This document shows, one piece after another, positions 1 to 5,013 of a stretch of 5,013 nt of DNA; position 1 is the first letter of the stretch; every line of letters begins with the position of its first letter. Source of the stretch: Clostridia bacterium (lineage in GTDB: Bacteria; Bacillota_A; Clostridia; Oscillospirales; CAG-382). Made by a program: the position numbers and the translations under genes. The stretch spans positions 1 through 5,013 of the forward strand of contig JAGAAM010000061.1 in assembly GCA_017615235.1 (NCBI GenBank), in the 5' to 3' direction. The notes beneath the pieces were generated by a model. It did no database searches. It worked only from the letters and a program-made list of their open reading frames with translations, and was not told the origin of the DNA.

Positions 1-1276
1 CTTTTCCGTAATAGCGCGCGTCGACGATGTATATCTCCTCGAATCCCGCGACGAGATACGGCGCAAGCGCATTGCCGTAACTGTCTTTTATCAGCAAAAG
101 CTTCCTTCCGTTCCTGCAGGTGTCGGATACGAGCTTTACCGCGTATGAATCGCCGCGGATGAACGTCGAATACCAGCTGCTACGCTTGCTGTCGGGTATA
201 TCCCAGAATATGCCGCCGTCGTGCGATTTCGGGTGAGTGAAATCGGCGCGGTTGTAATAGGTCGCCGTGTATGACGCGCCCGGAATATAATAGATGAAAT
301 CGTCGGGATTGTTAAGAAGTATCGGGTTGTAATCCGAATACTTGTAAAGGGTTCCGACGTATCCTTCGCGCTCGACTCTCGTGAACGTCGAAATGTCGTC
401 GAATGCGACGCCCGCCGTCCTGCAGAACACCTCGGAGGCGTAATAGGCTCCCAAAGGCGTCCAGTGGTGGTCGGTTCGGAAATATATATCCTCGTTCGCG
501 TGGACGCCTAACGTGTTGTAAATGCTGACGTCAACGACGTTTTCGTTCAAAGCCTCGCTTATAGTGTCGATGTTTTCTTTATTCCTGCCTGCGTATTTTG
601 CGTATTTTTCGGATTGCCATATGTAATATGCGCACGCCTTGGGAACCACCATCGAATAAAGAGTGACGTTATCGGGAAGTGTGTCACCGAGTTTGTTCAG
701 CACTTCTGCAAACTGCTTTGCGCGTTTGTTGTTGCCGTAATATATCTCCAGTCCGCGTTTGTCCTCTTTAAGAATGAGGATCGCTTTGCTGATCTCGGCT
801 TCCTGCTGTTCTCCGGCGGGATCGGACCCGGAGCTTTCGCTGCTTTCTTCGTCCTGCGAAACCTCGGCCTCGCTCGATTCATCCGGAATCGATTCGGGTT
901 CGGAAGTATCTTCGGATACTTCGGGTTCGGACGATTCGTCGCTGATTCCGGCGCTTTCGTTCAGCGACTCGTCTTCGGATTCCTCGGTGTCGCTGTCGTC
1001 TCCGGCGACGGCCTCTTTTTCGCTCAAGCCGTAAAGCGAGGTGATCCTCGCGTTGAAATCGAAGAATTTATCCCTTCCGGGAACGTGGTCGGTGAACCAC
1101 TCCATCAACTTGTCGAAGTAATCGCCGGAAAACAGTTTTTCCGTCGTGAATTCCGGCATTTCCGTCAAAAGGTCGTTATCCGATTCCTCGGTGTGGAAAA
1201 ACACCGTAAAAACGAACATACCGGCAAATACCAGCGCTATAAGTGCGAGGCAGATAATCGTAACTCTTCTTTTCAT
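1..1276 (-). CDS. DHHW-family membrane-anchored SGNH/AlgX-like protein (3' end missing)
   Basis: This minus-strand frame is open from its ATG at 1276 to the left edge and gives 425 residues; the C-terminus lies outside the window. Residues 1-4 are MKRR and about 5-27 form one hydrophobic segment with no lipobox or clear cleavage site, so it reads as a signal anchor with the rest outside the cell. A family-like VPGRD motif is at 65-69, the diagnostic TDHHW at 268-272, and a KDSYGNA motif at 397-403. In the related AlgX/AlgJ proteins an Asp-x-His pair and a downstream Ser form an esterase/acetyltransferase triad; by analogy D269, H271 and S399 are candidates, which is inference. Residues about 92-160 are an unusual acidic insert. 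The gene follows the MBOAT gene by 11 bp, so it probably transfers acyl groups from that protein to a surface polymer. The ATG is supported by an AGGAGGT site. The family call is firm; the substrate is unknown. Confidence 0.9.
   Translation of the reverse strand, partial: MKRRVTIICLALIALVFAGMFVFTVFFHTEESDNDLLTEMPEFTTEKLFSGDYFDKLMEWFTDHVPGRDKFFDFNARITSLYGLSEKEAVAGDDSDTEESEDESLNESAGISDESSEPEVSEDTSEPESIPDESSEAEVSQDEESSESSGSDPAGEQQEAEISKAILILKEDKRGLEIYYGNNKRAKQFAEVLNKLGDTLPDNVTLYSMVVPKACAYYIWQSEKYAKYAGRNKENIDTISEALNENVVDVSIYNTLGVHANEDIYFRTDHHWTPLGAYYASEVFCRTAGVAFDDISTFTRVEREGYVGTLYKYSDYNPILLNNPDDFIYYIPGASYTATYYNRADFTHPKSHDGGIFWDIPDSKRSSWYSTFIRGDSYAVKLVSDTCRNGRKLLLIKDSYGNALAPYLVAGFEEIYIVDARYYGK
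797..1003 (-). other. Acidic, serine-rich low-complexity linker in the DHHW protein
   Basis: Residues 92-160 of the DHHW protein hold 28 Asp/Glu and 18 Ser, with no Lys or Arg between K87 and K164. The segment separates the N-terminal part (anchor and VPGRD motif) from the catalytic-like domain, which resumes near residue 162. It is probably a disordered extracytoplasmic spacer. It stays in frame with the conserved motifs on both sides, so it is not a frameshift artefact. Confidence 0.85.
893..931 (-). repeat. Short direct repeat inside the acidic linker
   Basis: A 12-bp sequence, TCCGAACCCGAA on the minus strand, occurs exactly twice, at 920-931 and 893-904, 27 bp apart. Each copy encodes Ser-Glu-Pro-Glu (residues 116-119 and 125-128), a nine-residue period. 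This fits growth of the linker by small in-frame duplications, though only two exact copies are visible. Confidence 0.7.
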
Positions 1277-1281
1277 CTTCT

Positions 1282-1288
1282 ACCTCCT
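1282..1288 (-). promoter_or_regulatory. Ribosome binding site of the DHHW gene
   Basis: AGGAGGT lies five bases before the ATG at 1276, a near-perfect Shine-Dalgarno match. Its first base is the last base of the MBOAT stop codon TGA (1288-1290), so a ribosome ending on the MBOAT gene sits on this site. That arrangement favours translational coupling of the two genes. Confidence 0.9.
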
Positions 1289-2730
1289 CAGAACTGCCAG
1301 TAAAGGAACGGGTTGTTGGAGCTGTGCGTCTTCACGAGTATAGTCGTATCGGTGAACAGCGCCGCCAGCAGGAACAGCGTCAGGCAGACCGCAGCCGCGG
1401 TCTGAAGCACCGTACCCGTTTTGTCGAACAGCTTTTTGATAAGCTTCGCAACCGGGAAGCAGGCGATTACGGCTACGATCAAAATGAAAACGTTCGTGCT
1501 TAATAAAGATAAAAGCTTGTCGTCGTAAAGCTGTATCCCTCCGGCTCCGAACAGATTGCCGAAGAACCGCCCGAGGCGTTCCATATCCGAAAAATAGAAT
1601 ATTCCGAAGCCGAGGATTATCACGAACTTGTTGTACACGTGCATTATAGGCGTGGGTATCTTTTTAAGCCGCTTTTTGCCGATCTTCGTTTCTATGAAGA
1701 TAAATACTCCGAAATAAAGCCCCCATAGGACGAAGTTCCAGCTCGCGCCGTGCCAAAGACCGGTGGTGAACCATACGAGGAAGAGCGAAAGCGTCGCGCG
1801 GCGTTTGCCGAATATCGGGACGTAAAGCAGATAATCGCGGAAGAAGGTACCCAGCGAGATATGCCATCTTTGCCAGAATTCCGAGATCGAACGGCAGATG
1901 AAAGGATACTTGAAGTTTTCGTCGAAGTGGAACCCGAATATCCTGCCGATGCCTATCGCCATATCCGAATAACCCGAAAAGTCGAAATATACGTACATCG
2001 AATACGAGATGACGCCGATCCAGCTTCCAAGCACCGTCGGGTTCGTCACGTCTTCGCCGAGACAGCCTTCGACGATGAGGTTAAGAGTATTTGCGAGCAG
2101 AACCTTTTTCGTAAGACCGATGATAAGCCTTTTGAAACCCTCGAATGCGTCTTCGGCGGTGGTTTTCCGATCGTCTATTTCATCAGCGATAGTCTGATAC
2201 CGCACGATAGGTCCGGCAACGAGCTGGGGGAACAGCGATATGTACATAAGAAGTTTGCCGAAGTTGCGCTGTACCGGGACCTTTTCCCAGTAAACGTCGA
2301 TGATATAGGAGAGCACCTGGAAGGTGTAGAAACTGATGCCGAGAGGGAGCGCGATATGCTGTAAAGGTATCTCCGGGATCGAAGATCCGAAAAGCGAATT
2401 GACAAGGTTCGAGACCGAATTGATATTGCCGATGACAAAGTCGGTGTATTTGAACACGCCGAGCATGCCGATATTGTAAACGAGCGCGAGGATAAGGAAC
2501 AGTTTGCTCTTTCCGTTTCCGCGGTATTTATCGATACCTCTCGCAAGTGCGTAGTTGATAAGCGCGCTGACGACAAAAAGGGCGATTTTTATCGGTTCGC
2601 CCCATGCATAGAATATTAACGAGAAAACGACAAGAACGATGTTTTTCGCCTTGGTCGACCTTGCGATGAAATACGCGGCAAGGCAGAGCGGCAGAAAAAC
2701 GTATATAAAAAGCAAATCAGCAAAGATCAT
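1288..2730 (-). CDS. MBOAT-family O-acyltransferase, AlgI type
   Basis: This is a complete 480-residue polytopic membrane protein, the usual length for AlgI-type MBOAT enzymes, which pass acyl (commonly acetyl) groups from a cytoplasmic donor across the membrane. Family signatures run in order: SFYTFQ at 133-138, PQLVAGPI at 168-175, YFDFSGYSDMAIG at 248-260, FWQRWHISLGTFFRDYL at 285-301 with H290, and GLWHGASWNF at 324-333 with H327. H327 corresponds to the invariant MBOAT catalytic histidine. The C-terminus ends in NPFLYWQF, a typical AlgI-like tail. Many hydrophobic segments span the length, beginning at residue 4. The ATG at 2730 has a GGAG site seven bases upstream and a strong promoter just before it. 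The next gene is a DHHW protein, the expected extracytoplasmic partner. The acceptor could be peptidoglycan, a wall polysaccharide or a teichoic acid; nothing here decides. DltB is less likely, because no dlt genes are adjacent and the motifs are AlgI-like. Confidence 0.96.
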   Translation of the reverse strand: MIFADLLFIYVFLPLCLAAYFIARSTKAKNIVLVVFSLIFYAWGEPIKIALFVVSALINYALARGIDKYRGNGKSKLFLILALVYNIGMLGVFKYTDFVIGNINSVSNLVNSLFGSSIPEIPLQHIALPLGISFYTFQVLSYIIDVYWEKVPVQRNFGKLLMYISLFPQLVAGPIVRYQTIADEIDDRKTTAEDAFEGFKRLIIGLTKKVLLANTLNLIVEGCLGEDVTNPTVLGSWIGVISYSMYVYFDFSGYSDMAIGIGRIFGFHFDENFKYPFICRSISEFWQRWHISLGTFFRDYLLYVPIFGKRRATLSLFLVWFTTGLWHGASWNFVLWGLYFGVFIFIETKIGKKRLKKIPTPIMHVYNKFVIILGFGIFYFSDMERLGRFFGNLFGAGGIQLYDDKLLSLLSTNVFILIVAVIACFPVAKLIKKLFDKTGTVLQTAAAVCLTLFLLAALFTDTTILVKTHSSNNPFLYWQF

Positions 2731-2737
2731 CTGGTTT

Positions 2738-2741
2738 CTCC
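2738..2741 (-). promoter_or_regulatory. Ribosome binding site of the MBOAT gene
   Basis: GGAG lies seven bases before the ATG at 2730. It is shorter than the site of the DHHW gene but correctly spaced, and it supports this start. Confidence 0.75.
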
Positions 2742-2760
2742 GATCGAACTTCTTATCGTT

Positions 2761-2789
2761 ATTATAATTCGATTACAAACGTTTTTCAA
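2761..2789 (-). promoter_or_regulatory. Sigma-70/sigma-A type promoter for the MBOAT-DHHW unit
   Basis: On the minus strand TTGAAA (2789-2784) and TATAAT (2766-2761) are separated by exactly 17 bases: a perfect -10 and a -35 with one base different from consensus. The expected transcript start is near 2754, giving a leader of about 23 bases that contains the GGAG site. Upstream of the -35, 2791-2808 is 18 bases of pure A/T, which resembles an UP element. The stretch 2751-2830 has only 13 G or C in 80 bases. I see no GC-rich hairpin with a T-run in the 98-bp gap, so YihY transcripts may read through, but the promoter lets the pair be expressed on its own. Confidence 0.82.
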
Positions 2790-2828
2790 GTATAAAATAA
2801 TAAATTAACAGTTTAGTAATAATATAAA

Positions 2829-3725
2829 TTATTTCTTTTTTTCACTGTCAACGGGCAAACCGTCCGAATGCGTGACCGTATCGTCCGCCGCCGTATCTGC
2901 AAGCGAGAGTTTTACGATCTTCGAAGTGAGGATATGGTTGATCTGCGCTCCGATGAACATTATATACATACAGACGTAAAGCCAGAGCAGAAGAACGATT
3001 ATTACCGTCAGCGATCCGTAGATATTGGAATAATTGCTGAAATTGTCGATATAGAACGAAAACAGTATCGAAAACACGACCCAGCCGGCGCTGCAGAAAA
3101 CGGCTCCGGGTATCTGCTCCGTAAAATGAAGGTCTCCGCCGGGAAGGGCTTTGTAAATGACCGTGAAAAACAGCACGAGAAAGACGAATCCGATTATGAA
3201 ACGCAGGGACGATATGATATAGACGAGTCCTTTGATATTCGGGAAAGTCGAATAAAGAAAATCCGCGATCGTCTTGCCGAAGACCATCAGTATCAATGCG
3301 ACGATAAGTATTCCGAGGAACGCGACGGTATAAAGTACCGAAAGCAGTCTTACGAGGAAGATATTGCGGTTCTCGCGCAGCTCGTATACCGAGTTCAACC
3401 CACCGATAATCGCAAAAACGCCTTTCGAAGCCGACCAGAGAAGGATCAGCACCGAAATGATCGTGATCGATATCCCGCTTGAACTCATAATATCGCCGAG
3501 GTATGAATCAAGAAAATCCGTAAGTATTCCCGGAGCGGCTGTACTTATCGGCCCCATGATCTCGTCGGCGGTCCTTCCGAAAAGTTTGAATATCGTAAGG
3601 AACAGCATTGTGAGAGGGACCATCGAAAGGAACATAAAGAAAGCGGACTGCGCGGAATATGCTCCCATCCGGTTCGCGTTGATCTTGCGTATGAAATATT
3701 TTAAAGCTTTGTATAGTCTTTTCAA
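2829..3725 (-). CDS. YihY/BrkB-family inner membrane protein
   Basis: This 298-residue protein matches the YihY/virulence-factor-BrkB family in length and layout. A basic N-terminus with a FIRKINANRMGAYSAQSAFF-like family start leads into about six hydrophobic segments, near 26-49, 85-110, 127-150, 168-192, 207-226 and 237-262. The most conserved part is visible as SNIYGSL at 233-239, WLY at 248-250 and GAQIN at 259-263. The tail after about residue 275 is polar and ends in EKKK, probably cytoplasmic. The biochemical role of the family is not settled; its old name, ribonuclease BN, was a misassignment and should not be carried over. The start is TTG at 3725, chosen because AAGGAG sits eight bases upstream and no ATG precedes the conserved N-terminus. 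The gene is divergent from the plus-strand gene and lies 98 bp upstream of the MBOAT gene. No convincing promoter of its own was found. Confidence 0.94.
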   Translation of the reverse strand: MKRLYKALKYFIRKINANRMGAYSAQSAFFMFLSMVPLTMLFLTIFKLFGRTADEIMGPISTAAPGILTDFLDSYLGDIMSSSGISITIISVLILLWSASKGVFAIIGGLNSVYELRENRNIFLVRLLSVLYTVAFLGILIVALILMVFGKTIADFLYSTFPNIKGLVYIISSLRFIIGFVFLVLFFTVIYKALPGGDLHFTEQIPGAVFCSAGWVVFSILFSFYIDNFSNYSNIYGSLTVIIVLLLWLYVCMYIMFIGAQINHILTSKIVKLSLADTAADDTVTHSDGLPVDSEKKK

Positions 3726-3733
3726 ATCAAACG

Positions 3734-3739
3734 CTCCTT
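3734..3739 (-). promoter_or_regulatory. Ribosome binding site fixing the TTG start of the YihY gene
   Basis: AAGGAG lies eight bases before TTG at 3725. A second TTG closer to the site is out of frame and is followed almost at once by a stop. The next in-frame ATG is residue 20, inside the conserved N-terminus, so the TTG start is well supported. Confidence 0.82.
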
Positions 3740-3752
3740 GATAAGTGCGCAG

Positions 3753-3781
3753 TTGACTATGGCGATAAAATGTGTTAGAAT
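3753..3781 (+). promoter_or_regulatory. Extended -10 promoter for the 177-residue membrane protein
   Basis: TTGACT (3753-3758) and TAGAAT (3776-3781) are separated by 17 bases, each one base from consensus, and TG at 3773-3774 gives an extended -10. The expected start is near 3788, with a leader of about 26 bases before the ATG at 3814. The site lies in the 88-bp divergent region; its -35 begins only 28 bases from the YihY start codon, so any YihY promoter must overlap it. Confidence 0.8.
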
Positions 3782-3802
3782 ACCAAAAAGAAACTTTGAC
3801 GG

Positions 3803-3807
3803 GGAGG
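3803..3807 (+). promoter_or_regulatory. Ribosome binding site deciding the start of the 177-residue protein
   Basis: GGAGG lies six bases before ATG at 3814. This favours that ATG over the in-frame GTG at 3772, which falls inside the promoter spacer and upstream of the expected transcript start. Confidence 0.88.
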
Positions 3808-3813
3808 CGGAAA

Positions 3814-4347
3814 ATGGTAAACCTTTACAGCGATTATTCGGTCGAAGAACTGTGCTCGCGCTGGGACGACAGGACCGCTCCCGCCAGATTCGCAGGCAAC
3901 GATGACGCGCTCGACCTTGTTTTCAGCGCTACGCGCCGGGGATGCAGGGTAAAGCTTATCCGCAGACCCGTCGACGCGCGCGAACCTTTCGCAGCAGTTT
4001 TCCGCGGGAAGATAAAGAAGGCGGAAAACGGAAGCGTGATTACCGGCTTTTTCACCAAAGGCGTCGGAGATTACGTCTTTTCCGCGCTTTGCACCGCCTT
4101 GAGTTTCGCTGTGTTCCGCAGCGCCCAAATCAGGGAAGCTGGCGTCAATCAGGCAAGCATGCTTCTTACTGCCTGTATTGTTGCCGCGATAATCCTTCTT
4201 TATAACCGCCGTTCGGTTAAACGGCAGTACACCGATTTTATGTCGGATATCACCGGTAAAGATCCCAAACTGTTTTTGACCCGCCGCGAAAGGAAAGCGG
4301 ATGAAGAAAAGGAAAAAGAGGGAAGACACGATAACAAACGCGCCTGA
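3814..4347 (+). CDS. Uncharacterised protein with two predicted membrane helices
   Basis: I do not recognise this 177-residue protein. Residues 1-84 are soluble and rich in alternating hydrophobic and charged residues, with an F-x-G-x-I motif at 63-67 and GSVITGFF at 73-80, suggesting a small beta-rich domain. Two hydrophobic segments follow, about 85-101 and 115-130, joined by a polar loop of roughly a dozen residues. After the second comes a basic run (NRRSVKRQ, 131-138), then a highly charged tail rich in Lys, Glu and Arg. By the positive-inside rule both ends should be cytoplasmic, with a short outside hairpin loop. The reading frame is supported by a promoter, a ribosome binding site and the protein-like pattern. 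It is divergent from YihY and convergent with the HAD gene, so it is probably transcribed alone. Function is unknown; a small membrane sensor or envelope accessory protein are both possible but unsupported. Confidence 0.85.
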   Translation: MVNLYSDYSVEELCSRWDDRTAPARFAGNDDALDLVFSATRRGCRVKLIRRPVDAREPFAAVFRGKIKKAENGSVITGFFTKGVGDYVFSALCTALSFAVFRSAQIREAGVNQASMLLTACIVAAIILLYNRRSVKRQYTDFMSDITGKDPKLFLTRRERKADEEKEKEGRHDNKRA

Positions 4348-4350
4348 TCA
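4345..4350. other. Palindromic TGATCA holding both convergent stop codons
   Basis: Bases 4345-4347 are the TGA stop of the plus-strand gene, and 4348-4350 read TGA on the minus strand as the stop of the HAD gene. The two coding regions abut with no base between them. No intrinsic terminator is visible at the junction, so each transcript should end inside, or run antisense into, the other gene. Confidence 0.95.
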
Positions 4351-5010
4351 GTCCTTCGCCATTTTCAAAAGTATTTCACACATTTCTTTGTGCGAATGCG
4401 CGACGTATTCGGCGCCTGCTTTTTCGTGCTCGCCTTCGGCGGCGGAGCCGGTATATACGCCCATCGCGTCGATCCCCGCGGTATGAGCGCCGAGTATATC
4501 GTATTTGAGATCTCCTATCATCAAAACCTTATCGCGCTTGTCCGTATAACCGAATTTTTCGAGCGCAAGACCGATGATCTGGTGCTTTTTGCTTATCGAT
4601 TCGTCTTTGTTCGATCCGCAGATATACTCGAAACGGTCGGCGATCCCGTGCGTTTTCAGCATATATTGCGCGTAAAGCTCATATTTCGAAGTTGCAACGC
4701 CAAGGCGGTATCCGACGGATCTAAGTTCGTCGAGGATGTCCGCCATACCTTCGTAAAGGCAGGATTCTTCGATCCCGATCTCGTCGTATTTTTCGCGGTA
4801 GCGCGTTATCGCTTCGGCGGCGCGCTGTTCGTTAAGTCCGAACAGCGTGGTGAACGAATACATCAAAGGCGGGCCGAAGAAGGGTTTCAGCTCCTGTTCG
4901 GTCGGATATATGCCGTAAAACGCGAGCGCATACCTTGCGGAGTCCATAACGCCGCGTATCGTGTCTGCAAGCGTGCCGTCAAGGTCAAAAAGTAAAATAT
5001 CGTATTTCAT
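4348..5010 (-). CDS. HAD-superfamily phosphatase, Gph/5'-nucleotidase-like
   Basis: This 220-residue cytoplasmic protein has all four HAD motifs. Motif I is DLDGT at 9-13, with nucleophile D9 and acid/base D11; motif II is ATSK at 106-109, with S108; motif III is a lysine, most likely K142; motif IV is GDLKYD at 166-171, with D167 and D171. Residues about 15-85 fit a helical C1 cap and contain FFGPPL at 44-49, which together with GSNKDES at 132-138 points to the subgroup related to phosphoglycolate phosphatase and HAD 5'-nucleotidases. It should remove phosphate from a small metabolite with Mg2+; the substrate cannot be read from sequence. A beta-phosphoglucomutase is possible but less likely given the length and the FGPPL cap motif. 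The ATG at 5010 opens directly into the conserved MKYDILLFDLDGT start. Its ribosome binding site and promoter lie beyond the right edge, so an upstream start cannot be excluded. Confidence 0.93.
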   Translation of the reverse strand: MKYDILLFDLDGTLADTIRGVMDSARYALAFYGIYPTEQELKPFFGPPLMYSFTTLFGLNEQRAAEAITRYREKYDEIGIEESCLYEGMADILDELRSVGYRLGVATSKYELYAQYMLKTHGIADRFEYICGSNKDESISKKHQIIGLALEKFGYTDKRDKVLMIGDLKYDILGAHTAGIDAMGVYTGSAAEGEHEKAGAEYVAHSHKEMCEILLKMAKD

Positions 5011-5013
5011 ATC

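Noticed and set aside
614..1303. Long plus-strand open frame opposite the DHHW gene, with another in a different plus frame at 759-1034
   Set aside because: The opposite strand encodes a protein with anchor, TDHHW and KDSYGNA motifs; these frames give low-complexity Phe/Gly- or Ser-rich products and have no convincing ribosome binding site.
1750..2364. Plus-strand open frame of about 200 codons inside the MBOAT gene
   Set aside because: It is antisense to the conserved MBOAT motifs, and its charged product resembles nothing I know; it is a codon-bias shadow.
2731..2828. Possible terminator between YihY and the MBOAT gene
   Set aside because: The gap is AT-rich but has no GC-rich stem followed by a T-run on the minus strand; the composition is better explained by the promoter and its upstream tract.
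2868..3482. Plus-strand open frame of about 200 codons opposite YihY
   Set aside because: The product is an Arg/Asp/Glu-rich sequence typical of an antisense shadow, while the minus strand encodes a clear family member.
2829..3725. Annotation of the YihY gene as ribonuclease BN
   Set aside because: That name comes from an old misassignment; the protein is polytopic and shows no nuclease motif.
3772..3813. Upstream GTG start extending the 177-residue protein by 14 residues
   Set aside because: The GTG overlaps the extended -10 element and precedes the likely transcript start; the ATG at 3814 has a well-placed GGAGG.
4208..4225. Inverted repeat GCCGTT...AACGGC with a six-base loop
   Set aside because: It is inside the coding region, the stem is only 6 bp and no T-run follows, so it is not supported as a terminator.
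3775..4329. Minus-strand open frame opposite the 177-residue gene
   Set aside because: It would need a start within the conserved end of that region and has no promoter or binding site; the plus frame has both, together with clean membrane segments.
4390..4995. Plus-strand open frame opposite the HAD phosphatase gene
   Set aside because: All four HAD motifs are on the minus strand; this frame is its shadow.

Overview
The window carries five protein-coding genes packed with very little intergenic DNA, and no RNA gene, mobile element or CRISPR array that I can see. The base composition is moderate, the Shine-Dalgarno sequences are strong and purine-rich, and two promoters look like housekeeping sigma-70/sigma-A sites. 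A paired MBOAT/DHHW gene set is also present. Together these suggest a Firmicute of the Clostridia type, possibly an uncultured gut lineage. That placement is inference from gene style only; no marker gene is present.

Layout: (1) 1-1276, minus strand, the N-terminal 425 residues of a membrane-anchored DHHW-family (SGNH/AlgX-like) protein that runs off the left edge. (2) 1288-2730, minus, a complete MBOAT O-acyltransferase of the AlgI type, whose stop codon touches the ribosome binding site of gene 1. (3) 2731-2828, a very AT-rich gap with a near-consensus promoter reading into genes 2 and 1. (4) 2829-3725, minus, a YihY/BrkB-family membrane protein starting with TTG. (5) 3726-3813, a short divergent intergenic region with a near-consensus extended -10 promoter for the plus-strand gene. 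(6) 3814-4347, plus, an unrecognised 177-residue protein with two predicted membrane helices. (7) 4348-5010, minus, a HAD-superfamily phosphatase of the Gph/5'-nucleotidase-like group, convergent with gene 6. The two stop codons of genes 6 and 7 abut in one palindrome, TGATCA.

How they work together: genes 2 and 1 form a clear two-gene transcription and function unit. The MBOAT protein would move acyl groups across the membrane, and the anchored DHHW protein would pass them to an extracytoplasmic polymer, by analogy with AlgI/AlgX-AlgJ, PatA/PatB and DltB/DltD. The polymer is not identifiable here. YihY lies upstream on the same strand with no visible terminator after it, so read-through is possible, but no functional link is evident. 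The two right-hand genes look independent.

I did not find a clearly new system. The most unusual items are the long acidic, serine-rich linker inserted in the DHHW protein and the unrecognised two-helix membrane protein with its own strong promoter.
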